Notes: generated by a model from the sequence alone, not told the origin. Positions 28,801 to 37,506 are shown, counted from the first letter of the stretch. The stretch: DNA of 64,000 nt from an uncultured Treponema sp. (GCF_945873775.1 NZ_CAMCEC010000004.1:62001-126000); one strand, 5' to 3'. Numbers and translations: made by a program.

Positions 28801-31254
28801 AGTTCTGCAAATCTTGACAAGTACAAAGGCGATGTTCAAAAGCGCGTGGACGAAATGCATTCCGATATAAAAACTTCCCTTGGTTCTCTTGATGCGCAGA
28901 CAAAATCGATAAAGGAAAATATTGACGAAACGCTTTCTTCTATTCTTTCCCGCTACGAGCAAATTGAAAATAATGCAAAAGAAATTTCCGAGCGAATTGA
29001 AAATGAAAATGAAAGCAATTCTGAAAAACTCAAGGAATTTTCTTTGTCAATGCAAAATCAGATTGATGAACTTAATGGAAGTTTGCTTTCCTCTACAAAA
29101 AATGTTGCCGCTGAATGTGATGCCCGCCAGACAAAATATCTTGAAGCCTTGGACAAGCAGCTCGATGCTTACAAAAAAGAAATGGAGTATAGGTTTAAAA
29201 AATTGAATACTGCCGGAGCTGACGTTGACAAACTTGAATCATCTTTAAGAAAACTTATGGATCAAAGCCAGAAAAAAGTTATAGGCGACTTTGAAAAATT
29301 TTCTGAAGGCGCGGAAAAAACTCAGGCTGACTTTGAAAAATCAATTGTTGCAAAATATGAAAAACTAAAAGTTGACTTGGATTCTGTTCAGACTTCACTT
29401 GATGAAATTAAAAAAGATTCCGCTGCTAAACTTAGCGCAAAAGTCAAAGTGTTCGAAGATTCATTTACAACTGATCTTGCAAAACGTCAGGATGATGTTG
29501 TTCTAAAACTTTCTGACTGGAAAAATAAATTTGACGCGCAGTTTTCTGATTTTACAGCTGAGTATGAAGTTAAACGTGCAGCTTTGGAGAAGCAATATGA
29601 TGATGCTCTTGCAAAACGAATTTCCGAACTTACAAAGAAAACACTTGAACAGGAAAAGAAATTCCAGACAGCGTTGCTTTCCGGTCAGACAACTATTCAG
29701 GAGCAGATTAATACAGTGAATCAGAAAATTCATGATTTTATTGAGCAGTATAGAAACGAAATTCAAAAAACGATTGAAAATGCGGATGAATATTTAAAGA
29801 CAGAAACTGACAGTTATAATGAGCGCATGAATGGTCAGCTTGATAAAATTGAGAATGATTTGAATTCCAAGTTTGAAAATTTCCGCGAGATTCTTCTTTC
29901 AAAGCAGGAATCTCAGTCGGCAACAATCGATGCGGCTGTGCAGGAATTTACAGCTTGGAAAAACAGTCTTAAAGGAAAATACGAGGATGCCTCGCAGCAA
30001 ATTGAAGATCAGCTCAAGCTTCTTGCCGATACAAATGATCAAAAAATAAATGACTTGCAAAAAGATTTTTCTGTTGCGGCAAATAAAGCTACAGATGTTC
30101 TTGATGATTACGATAAAAAGTCCAAGGCGGCTCTTGCTGATTTCCGTGAGCAATATGAAAATATGCTTGCAAATGTAAAGAAATCAACGGCTGACCAGGA
30201 AGATTATGCTGACAAAAAAAGCAAGGAACTCAAAAGCAGATTTGACAAGCAGACTGACGAATATATGCGTGTTTACAACAATGCCTTTGATAAAATCGGC
30301 GAGGAGGCGAATAAGCTTCAGTTCCAAATTGATGAAATCAACAAAAGCATTGGAACTTTCAAAACTGAAACGGCGGTCTTTGACAAAGCAGATATTTTGA
30401 AAAAACAGCTTGAAACTTCTATTGATGATTTAAACAAAAAAATTTCAGCAGTGAAAAATTTTGAAGAAAAATTAAATGACTTGTCTGCTCAGGCGAAGCG
30501 TCTTGAAAAGTTCGGCGATGATGTTAATTCACGTTTGAATGCGTATAGCTCGGATAAATCTCGTTTGGACAGCATTGAATATAAATTCAATACGCTTATG
30601 AATTTGAGCAGTGGCATGGATTCAAAGATTCAGGAACTCACTTCTATGAGCGATGATATTTTAAATATGCAGGCAAAGGTTGGAAAATTTCAGGACAGCA
30701 TTTCAAATGTTCAGTCAAAACTTGAGCGGATAGAAAATAAAAAAGAAACTTACGATCGTGTCGCAGAAGAAGTTGACAGGTCTTTTGAAAATATTTCACA
30801 GCTTGAAAAACGTCTTGAAGAATGCTCAGGCAAAGTTAATTCTCTGCCGGATGAAATCAAGTCAATGCAAAACCATATTGATAAGATTATGAAGAACAGC
30901 GGAAAAATTAATGATGCCGTTGATAAAATAACTTCTTTGCAAAGTTTGATTGATGATGCGGAAGAACGTATTGCGAAAATCAAAGATTCGCGTGATGGAA
31001 TTCTTAACACAGAAGTCAGGCTGCAAAAACTTTATTCTGATGCTGATAGCAAGTTGAAACTTCTTCATGATATTACAGCGAAGGAAGTTGGAAGCAAGCC
31101 ATCTGCTGTAACTGGTTCAAATATTACTCCGCAGCTAAAATCGAATGTTATTAAGCTGAAAAAAGACGGATGGAAAAATGCTGAAATTGCAAAGCGTTTG
31201 AAGATTGAAGAAAATATAGTAAATCTTATTCTTGAGATGGGAACTGATGAATAG
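25819..31254 (+). CDS. Giant spirochaete coiled-coil protein with N-terminal anchor and C-terminal helix-turn-helix-like end
   Basis: An 1811-residue protein starting at GTG. Residues 2-22 form a membrane segment. Almost everything from 30 to 1740 is charged coiled coil with repeated blocks such as EEKTSRLEEFF, EDKTRELEE and ERAQEIEKKLADLE. The last about 45 residues (NVIKLKKDGWKNAEIAKRLKIE) look like a small helix-turn-helix of the kind seen at the end of DUF6115-type proteins. I believe it is the family named SpiroCoCo. A structural role at the cell envelope is likely; function is not established here. Confidence 0.85.
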   Translation: MITILGIVIAVVLSAIVSVVIQQTGKNENSMEKVKRYANQRQAEFDEYFEKQTESIKLLANDLDTKDIQVKAAIKRMQMQIDECRQTTENFENPVQNIENIKNKIEAYDKVLQNLMEMTAAVEQNLDSVKKEALVVDKVNSRLSRQNQILEAVEKKVSDVTKQFSVKNSEQLKTIGSDLLNQYEQRASEIDATTEKAIKQNQAIMEKIEDDIRQAYSKAIENAKRLEDESFAKLKDESQKRTSACLDEVEAQTKQITAIIDSRISETQKSLDDKTKIFSDSLKEQTSAIEEKFNERTQRISEMIDARTNVLTGTWTEKIESLEQDLKESSENFDSRLEDAVAGLDNSLAEKTGALEDKINESAGTFESEFADKIKELSDIVENSTSRIEDECSGRISEIEEKLEQSSSGIQNKFSEKLSQIESYFNETSNSIEAGYKERADSLQNELENKFSSLLETFTKQAKIFEDKTSVFEDNVKQKSDIFSSELESNISDFSERLNSEISSLDSQLEEKTSRLEEFFKTNVASLETEYNSKTSDLENSLEQSYSDMFSNIEEKMKDLSKSYEEKCSSMDSTFADKSRNVIQFFEDKTRELEENYDLKTKKLKESLDLNNENAESEMKKKSQALIALFNEKSSNLDSKLKEKMRSLDADLDKNVDELNAKIKQKTGASNTSFENSISKIENEIRQKTAALNTSLIDKFDSIDSIFKKKLEDINNKALSISTEIKNRTDGLEDDVRRKLSNLTEDVKNQTAQAIEKYKTTTSSYTQDIEDRTVVLRKELAERTEALERQIHERAQEIEKKLADLENNVETQTYGAMEQYKSTTSEYTQKIEQNTNSLKEELENKTRDLQELINRRTNEIQSLSEDAIVDAKSRFEDVQKIISTKTDEVSGNALAYVEDAQKQIEEKTDSLVLDAKTAIEKVQEQISRATENVNEITLALKQDVKVNSEKLEALQNSVENQSSELEKKYNGIFSSILEKAEKDENDAYEKFSSLSSANLDKYKGDVQKRVDEMHSDIKTSLGSLDAQTKSIKENIDETLSSILSRYEQIENNAKEISERIENENESNSEKLKEFSLSMQNQIDELNGSLLSSTKNVAAECDARQTKYLEALDKQLDAYKKEMEYRFKKLNTAGADVDKLESSLRKLMDQSQKKVIGDFEKFSEGAEKTQADFEKSIVAKYEKLKVDLDSVQTSLDEIKKDSAAKLSAKVKVFEDSFTTDLAKRQDDVVLKLSDWKNKFDAQFSDFTAEYEVKRAALEKQYDDALAKRISELTKKTLEQEKKFQTALLSGQTTIQEQINTVNQKIHDFIEQYRNEIQKTIENADEYLKTETDSYNERMNGQLDKIENDLNSKFENFREILLSKQESQSATIDAAVQEFTAWKNSLKGKYEDASQQIEDQLKLLADTNDQKINDLQKDFSVAANKATDVLDDYDKKSKAALADFREQYENMLANVKKSTADQEDYADKKSKELKSRFDKQTDEYMRVYNNAFDKIGEEANKLQFQIDEINKSIGTFKTETAVFDKADILKKQLETSIDDLNKKISAVKNFEEKLNDLSAQAKRLEKFGDDVNSRLNAYSSDKSRLDSIEYKFNTLMNLSSGMDSKIQELTSMSDDILNMQAKVGKFQDSISNVQSKLERIENKKETYDRVAEEVDRSFENISQLEKRLEECSGKVNSLPDEIKSMQNHIDKIMKNSGKINDAVDKITSLQSLIDDAEERIAKIKDSRDGILNTEVRLQKLYSDADSKLKLLHDITAKEVGSKPSAVTGSNITPQLKSNVIKLKKDGWKNAEIAKRLKIEENIVNLILEMGTDE

Positions 31255-31288
31255 AAAAAAGTCCGCAATGATTATTGCGGACTTTTTT
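31255..31288 (+). terminator. Strong rho-independent terminator
   Basis: Perfect 9-bp stem GTCCGCAAT / ATTGCGGAC with a GATT loop, flanked by A6 and T6, directly after the stop of the coiled-coil gene. The A/T flanks make it work on both strands, also serving the convergent racemase gene. Confidence 0.9.
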
Positions 31289-31322
31289 GCCCCGACTTAA
31301 TCGGAAAATTTCTTTTAAAAAT

Positions 31323-32009
31323 TTAAAGAGCTAATTCTACTGCGCATTTTGCATGAATTTCTGTTGTGTCAAATAGCGGAAGTTCAAAATCATTTTGTTT
31401 TACAAGCAAGCCTATTTCTGTGCAACCAAGAATTATTCCAGCGGCTCCTTTGTTTTTCAAGCGCGTCATTATTTCAATCATTTTCTTTTTAGAGCATTCT
31501 TCTATTTTTCCAAGGCAGAGTTCATTAAAAATAATTTTGTTGATTTGCTCAATATCTTCTTCGTTTGGAACAATGACATTTATTCCCTGTTCAATTAAGC
31601 GTTGTTTATAAAAGTTTTGAGTCAGTGTATATTTTGTTCCTAGAAGTCCGGCATTGAAAATTTTCTTCTTTTTTAGTTCGGAAACTGTTGCATCGGCAAT
31701 GTGAATCACAGGAATTTTTACCATTGATTGAATCTGCGTGCAAACTTTGTGCATTGTGTTTGTGCAGATTAAAATAAAATTTGCTCCCGCCATCTCAAGT
31801 TTTTTTGCGGCATCACCAAGTATTAAAGCACTTTTCTCCCAATTTCCGCTTGACTGGCATTTTTCGATTTCGTCAAAGTCAACGCTGTAAAGAATTATTT
31901 TTGCAGAATGAAAACCGCCGAGTTTCGTTTTGATTTCTTCATTTATTATTTTGTAATATGGAATTGTGCTTTCCCAACTCATTCCGCCGATAAGTCCGAT
32001 TGTTTTCAA
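31323..32009 (-). CDS. Aspartate/glutamate racemase family protein
   Basis: A 228-residue protein of the cofactor-independent racemase family. It starts with GLIGGMSWEST and carries both catalytic cysteines in ICTNTMH (about 82) and ILGCTEIGLL (about 194). It probably interconverts L- and D-aspartate (or glutamate), useful for peptidoglycan or D-amino-acid use. First gene of the minus-strand island, with its own leader; its direct neighbours are unrelated in function. Confidence 0.9.
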   Translation of the reverse strand: MKTIGLIGGMSWESTIPYYKIINEEIKTKLGGFHSAKIILYSVDFDEIEKCQSSGNWEKSALILGDAAKKLEMAGANFILICTNTMHKVCTQIQSMVKIPVIHIADATVSELKKKKIFNAGLLGTKYTLTQNFYKQRLIEQGINVIVPNEEDIEQINKIIFNELCLGKIEECSKKKMIEIMTRLKNKGAAGIILGCTEIGLLVKQNDFELPLFDTTEIHAKCAVELAL

Positions 32010-32069
32010 CTTAATCTCCTGATAAAATATTTTTGTAACAAATGTTATTTTTTTATGAAATTTACATTA

Positions 32070-32112
32070 AAAAGAAAAAACAATCAACAGAAAGATTCTG
32101 CTGATTGTTTTT
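32070..32112 (-). terminator. Terminator of the MarR operon
   Basis: CAATCA-A-CAGAA / TTCTG-C-TGATTG hairpin with a T-rich run on the minus strand (A-rich 32070-32080 on plus). It lies between the end of the PNPOx-fold gene and the racemase start. Confidence 0.75.
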
Positions 32113-32162
32113 ATATAAGTTAATTTTTTTTACATCATTATGATAACTATGATAATGACGTA

Positions 32163-32600
32163 TCACTCCACCTCTTCAATCGAAAGCGTCATGTTTGAAA
32201 GTCCGTGGTAGTAGTTTACGGTTTTTGCTGTGAAGCGGTAGACGCAGTAGTCTGGATCGTCCACGCCTTTCGGGTAGTACATTTCAAATCCGTCGCGCCA
32301 GAGCATTGCTTTTGTTTCATGGTCGGTGCAGACTTCGATTGTGCCGGTGAAGAGCGCGCCCTTGTATTTGTCCTTGGTGTCGTCAACGTAGTAAACGCAG
32401 GCTTTTGGATTCGCCCTGAACTGAGCGACTCTCCGTGAGCTTGTGTTCGTTGAAAAATACTGAACCTTCATGCTTTCATTTTCGAGAACAAGCATTCCCT
32501 TGATCTGCGGAAATCCCTCTCCGTTCACTGAGCCGACGTAGGCGACATTCGCGCCTTTTCTGAGAGAGATGATTTCCTCTCTGACTTTTTCTTTGTTCAT
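32163..32600 (-). CDS. Pyridoxamine 5'-phosphate oxidase-fold protein
   Basis: A 145-residue flavin-binding split-barrel protein (VAYVGSVNGEGFPQIKGM, FSTNTSSRRVAQF, VYRFTAKTVNY). Relatives bind FMN or F420 and reduce or bind small molecules; many are stress-linked rather than vitamin B6 enzymes. The ATG at 32600 has a GGAGG site. It lies 10 bp behind the MarR gene in one operon, so MarR probably controls it. Confidence 0.85.
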   Translation of the reverse strand: MNKEKVREEIISLRKGANVAYVGSVNGEGFPQIKGMLVLENESMKVQYFSTNTSSRRVAQFRANPKACVYYVDDTKDKYKGALFTGTIEVCTDHETKAMLWRDGFEMYYPKGVDDPDYCVYRFTAKTVNYYHGLSNMTLSIEEVE

Positions 32601-32610
32601 TATTATCCTC

Positions 32611-33048
32611 CTATAAATAATTATTAAGATTCTCAAGCACTTTCCCAAGAGCCGATTCAAAGCTGAAAATTTCCTCATCTGAAAATCCCCTGTAAAAAAT
32701 TCTGTTCATCTGCTCGGAAACTTTGTCGTACTTTTTCCGCAATTTTCTTGCCTTCTGAGTCAGCCTGATTCTGACCGTCCGCCTGTCCTCCGCGCTATAC
32801 GTGCGCACCGCAAGTTCCTGCGACTCAAGCCGGTCGAGCATTCCGGTGAGTGTCGTCTTTGCAAGCCCTGTTTTTTCCGAAAGTTCCCTGATTGGAATGT
32901 CGTCGTTTTCCCAGAGCACAAAAAGAATTCTTCCCTGCGCTCCGTTGAATTCCGCAATTCCCTGCTCATCCAGAAGCCGCTCAAAAATACGCCCCTGAAT
33001 CTGCTTTATCTTGCTGATGTAAAACCCTCCGTTCGTTTTCTTTAGCAA
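32611..33048 (-). CDS. MarR-family transcriptional regulator
   Basis: A 145-residue winged-helix protein: recognition helix region ELSEKTGLAKTTLTGMLDRLE (about 55-75) and wing SAEDRRTVRIRLT, flanked by dimer helices. It starts at TTG after AAGGAAA. A near-perfect 16-bp palindrome sits between the -10 and -35 boxes of its promoter, so it most likely represses its own operon, which includes the PNPOx-fold gene, until a ligand binds. Confidence 0.9.
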   Translation of the reverse strand: MLKKTNGGFYISKIKQIQGRIFERLLDEQGIAEFNGAQGRILFVLWENDDIPIRELSEKTGLAKTTLTGMLDRLESQELAVRTYSAEDRRTVRIRLTQKARKLRKKYDKVSEQMNRIFYRGFSDEEIFSFESALGKVLENLNNYL

Positions 33049-33081
33049 TCTGATTTCCTTCTGTTTGGGATTATATGATAG

Positions 33082-33111
33082 AGTATAGTACTATATAGAA
33101 CTATTTGTCAA
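33082..33111 (-). promoter_or_regulatory. MarR operon promoter with internal operator
   Basis: On the minus strand TTGACA (33111-33106), 18-bp spacer and TATACT (33087-33082). The spacer holds AGTTCTATATAGTACT, palindromic apart from one base pair, so repressor binding would block RNA polymerase. Confidence 0.75.
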
Positions 33112-33199
33112 GATAAAAGTCTGCGATGTGCGAAAAATTGAAGGGTAGTGTGGCAAGAAAATTTTCAAAAAGTTTTTGACGTATTTTGTTTGCCCGATT

Positions 33200-33652
33200 T
33201 TACAGCTTGTACTGCATGAAATTTTCGTTATGTACAAAACCGAAATCTGTGTACAGTTTTACGCCCATGTCGGATGCCGTTATCTGAACTGTTCCGCAGC
33301 CGAAGTCTTTTGCTTCTTTTACGACGCGGCTTAAAAGTTCCTTTGCAATTCCTTTTCTTCGGTAATCCGTATTTGTGAACATGCTTGAAAGCAGTCCGAT
33401 TCTTCCGCTTGGGCAGGCGAAATACGGCGGTTTTTCCACGAAAGACATTCCGCTTGTTCCCACAATTTTTTCTCCGTCAAACGCAAGCCAGGAGACAAAA
33501 GTTCCGTCCACAAGATGGCGGAGATAGTAATCTTTTAGTGCAGGCCGCAAATCAATGTTTTCCTTCGAGCCTTCTTCCCGAAGTTGATTTATTCTCATTT
33601 CGATAAAAGTGTCCAGCTCATTTTCTGTAAGCCGTCTGTATTCTATTGGCAT
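33200..33652 (-). CDS. GNAT-family N-acetyltransferase
   Basis: A 150-residue protein with the acetyl-CoA loop region SSMFTNTDYRRKGIAKELL (motif A, about 90-108) and the C-terminal GVKLYTDFGF. It transfers an acetyl group to an unknown amine. The ATG has AGGAG eight bases upstream. One of several GNAT genes in the island, not closely alike among themselves. Confidence 0.88.
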   Translation of the reverse strand: MPIEYRRLTENELDTFIEMRINQLREEGSKENIDLRPALKDYYLRHLVDGTFVSWLAFDGEKIVGTSGMSFVEKPPYFACPSGRIGLLSSMFTNTDYRRKGIAKELLSRVVKEAKDFGCGTVQITASDMGVKLYTDFGFVHNENFMQYKL

Positions 33653-33708
33653 TTTGGACTCTCCTGATAAAAATCTTTGAATCTTTTTTTTGTATAATTT
33701 TAAAGCTG

Positions 33709-34146
33709 CTACTCAAGCCACTGAATAAATGCGGTTTTGTCGCTGCTGTTGTAGCCGGCGCGCTCATAGAATTTTTTGGTGGATTCCTTTTTTGAGCCGG
33801 TGAGGAGCATCATTTTGTAGCAGTTTTCGGTTTTGGCGATTTGCCTTGCGTAGTCGAGACATTCGGTCGCGTAGCCTTTTGCGCGGTAATCTTTGTGCGT
33901 GACGACGTTTTCGATAAAGGCGTAGGGGCGCACGTTTCTTGTTAGGTTCGGAATGACAACGCACACACATGAAGAAACGATTTTTCCGTCTACAACATTT
34001 ATGATGATGTGATGATTTTTGTCCTGAACGATGGTTTTCCAAGTTTTGCTCAAATGCTCCGACATCGCCGGAACAGAATCCTCGTGCAGGTGCAGATACA
34101 ATTCCAAAAGCTCGTTCAGCTCATTTTCAAAAATTTCCCGAACCAA
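33709..34146 (-). CDS. GNAT-family N-acetyltransferase
   Basis: A 145-residue protein. Motif A is ENVVTHKDYRAKGYATECL (about 88-106) and the end GSKKESTKKFYERAGY is typical of small-molecule acetylases. It starts at TTG with a GGAGG site. The substrate is unknown. It lies 35 bp behind the Nudix gene and 56 bp before the next GNAT, all in one direction. Confidence 0.87.
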   Translation of the reverse strand: MVREIFENELNELLELYLHLHEDSVPAMSEHLSKTWKTIVQDKNHHIIINVVDGKIVSSCVCVVIPNLTRNVRPYAFIENVVTHKDYRAKGYATECLDYARQIAKTENCYKMMLLTGSKKESTKKFYERAGYNSSDKTAFIQWLE

Positions 34147-34181
34147 TTTTTCGCCTCCTTCCGTAAAAAGTCAGGGAGAAT

Positions 34182-34616
34182 TTATACAAATCCTCTTTTT
34201 TGCGCTTCTTGGATTAATTTAGGCTGAATCAAGGGATATGTCCAGTTGTCAATCAGTTCATCTGTAAGAATTATTTTTTCTATTTCGCTGCGGATTTCTT
34301 CAAAGGAGTGAATGTCGGCGACGAACAACATTCCGAAAGTTTCATCATCTGCGTTTTTGTTTACTCTTGTTTTGCCTTTTACGGAATATGCGCAGACTGG
34401 CTTGATTGTAAAATCTACGGCTCCAGTTTCTTCTTTCAGCTCGCGTTTTGCGGCTTCTAAAATTGATTCGCCTTTTTCGCGATGTCCGCCGGGAACTTCA
34501 TAAGTTTCCCTTTCTTTGTGTTTGCAGAACACCCATTTTCCATTTGACTTTGAAATAATCACTGCGAATTTCAACAAGCTGTCATCCGCATTATCATAAA
34601 ATTTTACTTCAAGCAT
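34182..34616 (-). CDS. Nudix hydrolase
   Basis: A 144-residue protein with the full Nudix box: GG at about 48, EKGESILEAAKRELKEETG, including the REXXEE core that binds the metal. It cleaves a nucleoside diphosphate linked to another moiety. The ATG at 34616 has GGAG; in-frame codons upstream belong to the leader. It lies 25 bp behind a GNAT gene. Confidence 0.9.
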   Translation of the reverse strand: MLEVKFYDNADDSLLKFAVIISKSNGKWVFCKHKERETYEVPGGHREKGESILEAAKRELKEETGAVDFTIKPVCAYSVKGKTRVNKNADDETFGMLFVADIHSFEEIRSEIEKIILTDELIDNWTYPLIQPKLIQEAQKRGFV

Positions 34617-34641
34617 TTTTTCTCCGTTGCAAAATCCAACT

Positions 34642-35097
34642 TTATCTTTCCAGAACAAATCTTGCAAGCTCAACGTTGCCGTCTTTTTCTGTGGAAACGA
34701 TTTTGAATCCGCATTTTTGCGTGTAGAACTTTACGTTTTCAGTTTTGTCGATGGGCGTTACCAAAGTGAATTTCTTCCAGTTTTTATAGAAGGTTTTTAC
34801 AAACTGAATTGCCTGCGTGCCCAAGCCTTTTCCCTGAAACTCCGGGATGATGCACAAGTTGCCGATTTCATAAACGTTTTCTTCAAGCTCCTTGCAGGAA
34901 ATACAGCCGACAGGTTTGCCATCGCACAAAATTACAAACTTTGGATATTTTCGTATTGAATCTTCCATCATTTCTTTTGTTTTGCCATAGCCCGGACATT
35001 CGCCGTATTTTATATAGTCGCTGTAAAACGCGGCGTTGTAAATTTGAACTAGAAGTTCTGCGTCTTGTGGAGTTGCTTGTCGATATTCTATTTTCAT
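34642..35097 (-). CDS. GNAT-family N-acetyltransferase
   Basis: A 151-residue protein. Motif A is LCIIPEFQGKGLGTQAIQF (about 82-100), followed by VKFYTQKCGFKIV. The start ATG at 35097 directly begins the conserved N-terminal IEYRQATPQD. The upstream in-frame extension is leader sequence without domain features. Substrate unknown. Confidence 0.88.
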   Translation of the reverse strand: MKIEYRQATPQDAELLVQIYNAAFYSDYIKYGECPGYGKTKEMMEDSIRKYPKFVILCDGKPVGCISCKELEENVYEIGNLCIIPEFQGKGLGTQAIQFVKTFYKNWKKFTLVTPIDKTENVKFYTQKCGFKIVSTEKDGNVELARFVLER

Positions 35098-35158
35098 GAT
35101 TTTTCCTTTGTGCAACTTACGGTTTGAGTTTTCAAAAAAAGTCTTGGACAAAACCGCT

Positions 35159-35899
35159 TTATTCCCAGCGGAAGAAGCAGGCGGAAAGGACTGTGCAGAG
35201 TGCGCCAACTCCAACCATTACGCAGACCGGCAACAGAATGCCAGCTGTTACGATTCCGAGAAATGTGTTCTTCATCATCGTTATTCCCTGCGTCAGTGGA
35301 AAAAAGCTGACGATATTCTGCATTGTTTTCGGCATGACTTCAAGGGGAAGCGTCGTGCCAGAAAAGACGAGCATCGGAAAATAGAGGACACACGCAATGA
35401 CGCTAGCCTGCTTGGTGTCTTTTGCCACGCCGCCCACCAGCATACCGATGGAAAGGGTCGAGAGCATGGTAAGCGCCCAGCTTGCAAGAAAAGCCAAAAT
35501 CGAGCCGTGCAGTTTCACGCCCCACAAAAGTGCGACAACCGAGAGCGTTGCAAGGGACACGGCGCAGTAGACAACATACATCGCAAGTTCCACGCCCAGA
35601 ATGAACACCGGGCTGACAGGCGTAACACGCAGACGCTTGAGAATTTTCATCTCACGTAAGCCCGAAACCGCCAGCGGCAGTCCCATCAGTCCGCCTGCGC
35701 AGATTGCAATTGCGCCGACCGCTCCGAAAGACTGCTCCAAAAACGTATAATCCGCGCCGTCGTAAGCTGGTTTTCTTCCATATATAATGCCGAAAATTAT
35801 GAATATTACAAGCGGCATGATTACGGCGAAAATCACCATGTTCATGTCCCGCAGGCTGAGCTTAAGCTCGGTTTTCAAAAAAGTAAAAAATCGTTTCAT
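35159..35899 (-). CDS. ABC-2 type exporter permease
   Basis: A 246-residue inner-membrane protein with about six membrane segments (for example VIFAVIMPLVIFIIFGIIY at 22-40 and ASVIACVLYFPMLVF near 170). It belongs to the ABC-2 transporters that export drugs or lipids. It overlaps the ATPase gene by four bases, and that gene overlaps the AraC regulator by four, so the three form one coupled unit. Confidence 0.9.
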   Translation of the reverse strand: MKRFFTFLKTELKLSLRDMNMVIFAVIMPLVIFIIFGIIYGRKPAYDGADYTFLEQSFGAVGAIAICAGGLMGLPLAVSGLREMKILKRLRVTPVSPVFILGVELAMYVVYCAVSLATLSVVALLWGVKLHGSILAFLASWALTMLSTLSIGMLVGGVAKDTKQASVIACVLYFPMLVFSGTTLPLEVMPKTMQNIVSFFPLTQGITMMKNTFLGIVTAGILLPVCVMVGVGALCTVLSACFFRWE

Positions 35900-36618
35900 T
35901 CGTCCGCCTCCTCGTCTGAAAGTTTTAAGTATGCATCCTCAAAATGTTCAAAGCCGCACTTCGCCTTTGCCTGTTCAACAGTTCCGCGGAAAACGGCTGT
36001 GCCTTTTTTCAGGATGCAGATTTCATCGCACAACGCCTCAACTTCATCCATAAAGTGCGATGTCAGAAAAATCGTAAGCCCCTGTTCTTTAAGCGATTCA
36101 AGAGTTTTCCACACGCCACGCCGTGCCTTTGCGTCAAGTCCGGTTGTAAGTTCGTCAAGAAAAACAAGCTGTGGCTGCCCAATCAGTGCCAGCACGATGA
36201 AAAGCCGCTGACGCTCTCCGCCCGAAAGACTTTTGACCGCAGCATTTTCCTTGTCTCCGATTCCGAACTGATTGCAAAGCGTGCGCCAGTCAGCTGGGTT
36301 GCGGTAAAGGCTTGCTGTCTCCTCGCAAAGTTCACAGACCTTGATTTCTTTATGATAGTCGCCTTCCTGAAACTGAACGCCGATTTTCTGGAAAAGCTCG
36401 CGGCGGCATTTTTTCGGGTCTTGTCCCAAAAGACGGACTGTTCCGCTGTCCGCCTGCTTTGTGCCGAGCATACATTCAATCGTTGTGCTTTTTCCGGCTC
36501 CGTTTGCGCCCAAAAGTCCGAACACAGTTCCGGTTTTAACCGAAAGGTTCAAGTGATTTACAACGGTTTTCTCTCCATATTTTTTCGTTAGTCCTTCAAC
36601 AAAAATTGCCTCGCTCAT
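35896..36618 (-). CDS. ABC transporter ATP-binding protein
   Basis: A 240-residue ATPase with Walker A GANGAGKST (about 35), signature SLSGGERQR, Walker B LVFLDELTTGLD and the switch histidine region LTSHFMDEVE. It powers the permease encoded next. The motif FLDELTTGLD rather than FLDEPTTGLD is a small variation in the D-loop region. Confidence 0.93.
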   Translation of the reverse strand: MSEAIFVEGLTKKYGEKTVVNHLNLSVKTGTVFGLLGANGAGKSTTIECMLGTKQADSGTVRLLGQDPKKCRRELFQKIGVQFQEGDYHKEIKVCELCEETASLYRNPADWRTLCNQFGIGDKENAAVKSLSGGERQRLFIVLALIGQPQLVFLDELTTGLDAKARRGVWKTLESLKEQGLTIFLTSHFMDEVEALCDEICILKKGTAVFRGTVEQAKAKCGFEHFEDAYLKLSDEEADE

Positions 36619-37499
36619 TTTTTAATCCTCTTAATTGCCCGCAGTTCGATGTAGCCGCGCTCGCCCCGTGGTTCGAGCTGAATCCGCGGATTTTCGTCAT
36701 CCCACTGGTAGCCGATGACGGACGGATTGTAGCTGTCCATTGCCGCCTGAACAGTGCGGATTGCCTCGCAGTAATCTTCTTCGCGGAATGGCTGACCTTG
36801 GAACATCAGATATTCCGCTTCCAGCAGGTGAATTGTGTCGAAGCCTTCGGGAATCATTCCCATATAGCCGGTTTCGACTTCCACGCCCTGAACGTAGGTT
36901 GATGTTTCGGGCTTTTTGTACTTTTCAGGCAGCCACATTGAGACAGGTTCTCCGCAGAGCGACTTCATGCTCATAAGAATTCCCCAAACGTCGCAGCTGA
37001 CTTCCTCGCAGTATGGAAAATAATCTTCTGCCCGCTTGCCGCGTTTGATAATGCACAGGCGTTCCGGCTTTTTGACGACCTGAATGAAAATCGGTTGAAT
37101 GTTGGACACGTCGATGTTCTCCTTTCGTAATTCACGGTATTTTGCGCCATAAGGAATGAAGAATCGGATAGGAACTGGACTTTTCATGTAATCGCTCGGA
37201 TTCAAGCCGAATTCCCGGTAAAACGCCCGCGTAAAAGTGTCCACATTGGAAAAGCCTGCATCGAATGCCGCATCGATGACCTTGACATTTCCGCTTTGAA
37301 GCTGCTTTGCCGCCTGCGTTAGCCGGTATTTTCGGATATATTCCGTCGGCGTAAGTCCAAGAGCTGCCCGGAACAGTCGGTAAGAATGCCAGGGAGAAAA
37401 CAGCGACGCGCGTGCCAAATCCGACAAGCTGATTTCTTCCGCATTGTTCTTTTCGATATAATCCTGCATCCGCTGGACAGCCAAAATCTGTTCCTTCAT
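36615..37499 (-). CDS. AraC-family regulator with GyrI-like ligand domain
   Basis: A 294-residue protein: two helix-turn-helices in residues 1-110 (SLSDLARASLFSPWHSYRLF and VIDAAFDAGFSNVDTFTRAF), then an effector domain (about 125-290) of the GyrI/Rob type that binds bulky drugs. Coupled to an ABC exporter, it probably senses the exported compound and activates the operon. The start lies just after hairpin element A1 and an AAGGAA site. Confidence 0.9.
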   Translation of the reverse strand: MKEQILAVQRMQDYIEKNNAEEISLSDLARASLFSPWHSYRLFRAALGLTPTEYIRKYRLTQAAKQLQSGNVKVIDAAFDAGFSNVDTFTRAFYREFGLNPSDYMKSPVPIRFFIPYGAKYRELRKENIDVSNIQPIFIQVVKKPERLCIIKRGKRAEDYFPYCEEVSCDVWGILMSMKSLCGEPVSMWLPEKYKKPETSTYVQGVEVETGYMGMIPEGFDTIHLLEAEYLMFQGQPFREEDYCEAIRTVQAAMDSYNPSVIGYQWDDENPRIQLEPRGERGYIELRAIKRIKK

Positions 37500-37506
37500 T
37501 CTTTTT

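Noticed and set aside
17200..31200. Many long minus-strand frames opposite the AT-rich plus-strand genes
   Set aside because: They are low-complexity mirror frames rich in Phe/Leu/Lys, with no ribosome sites or family motifs.
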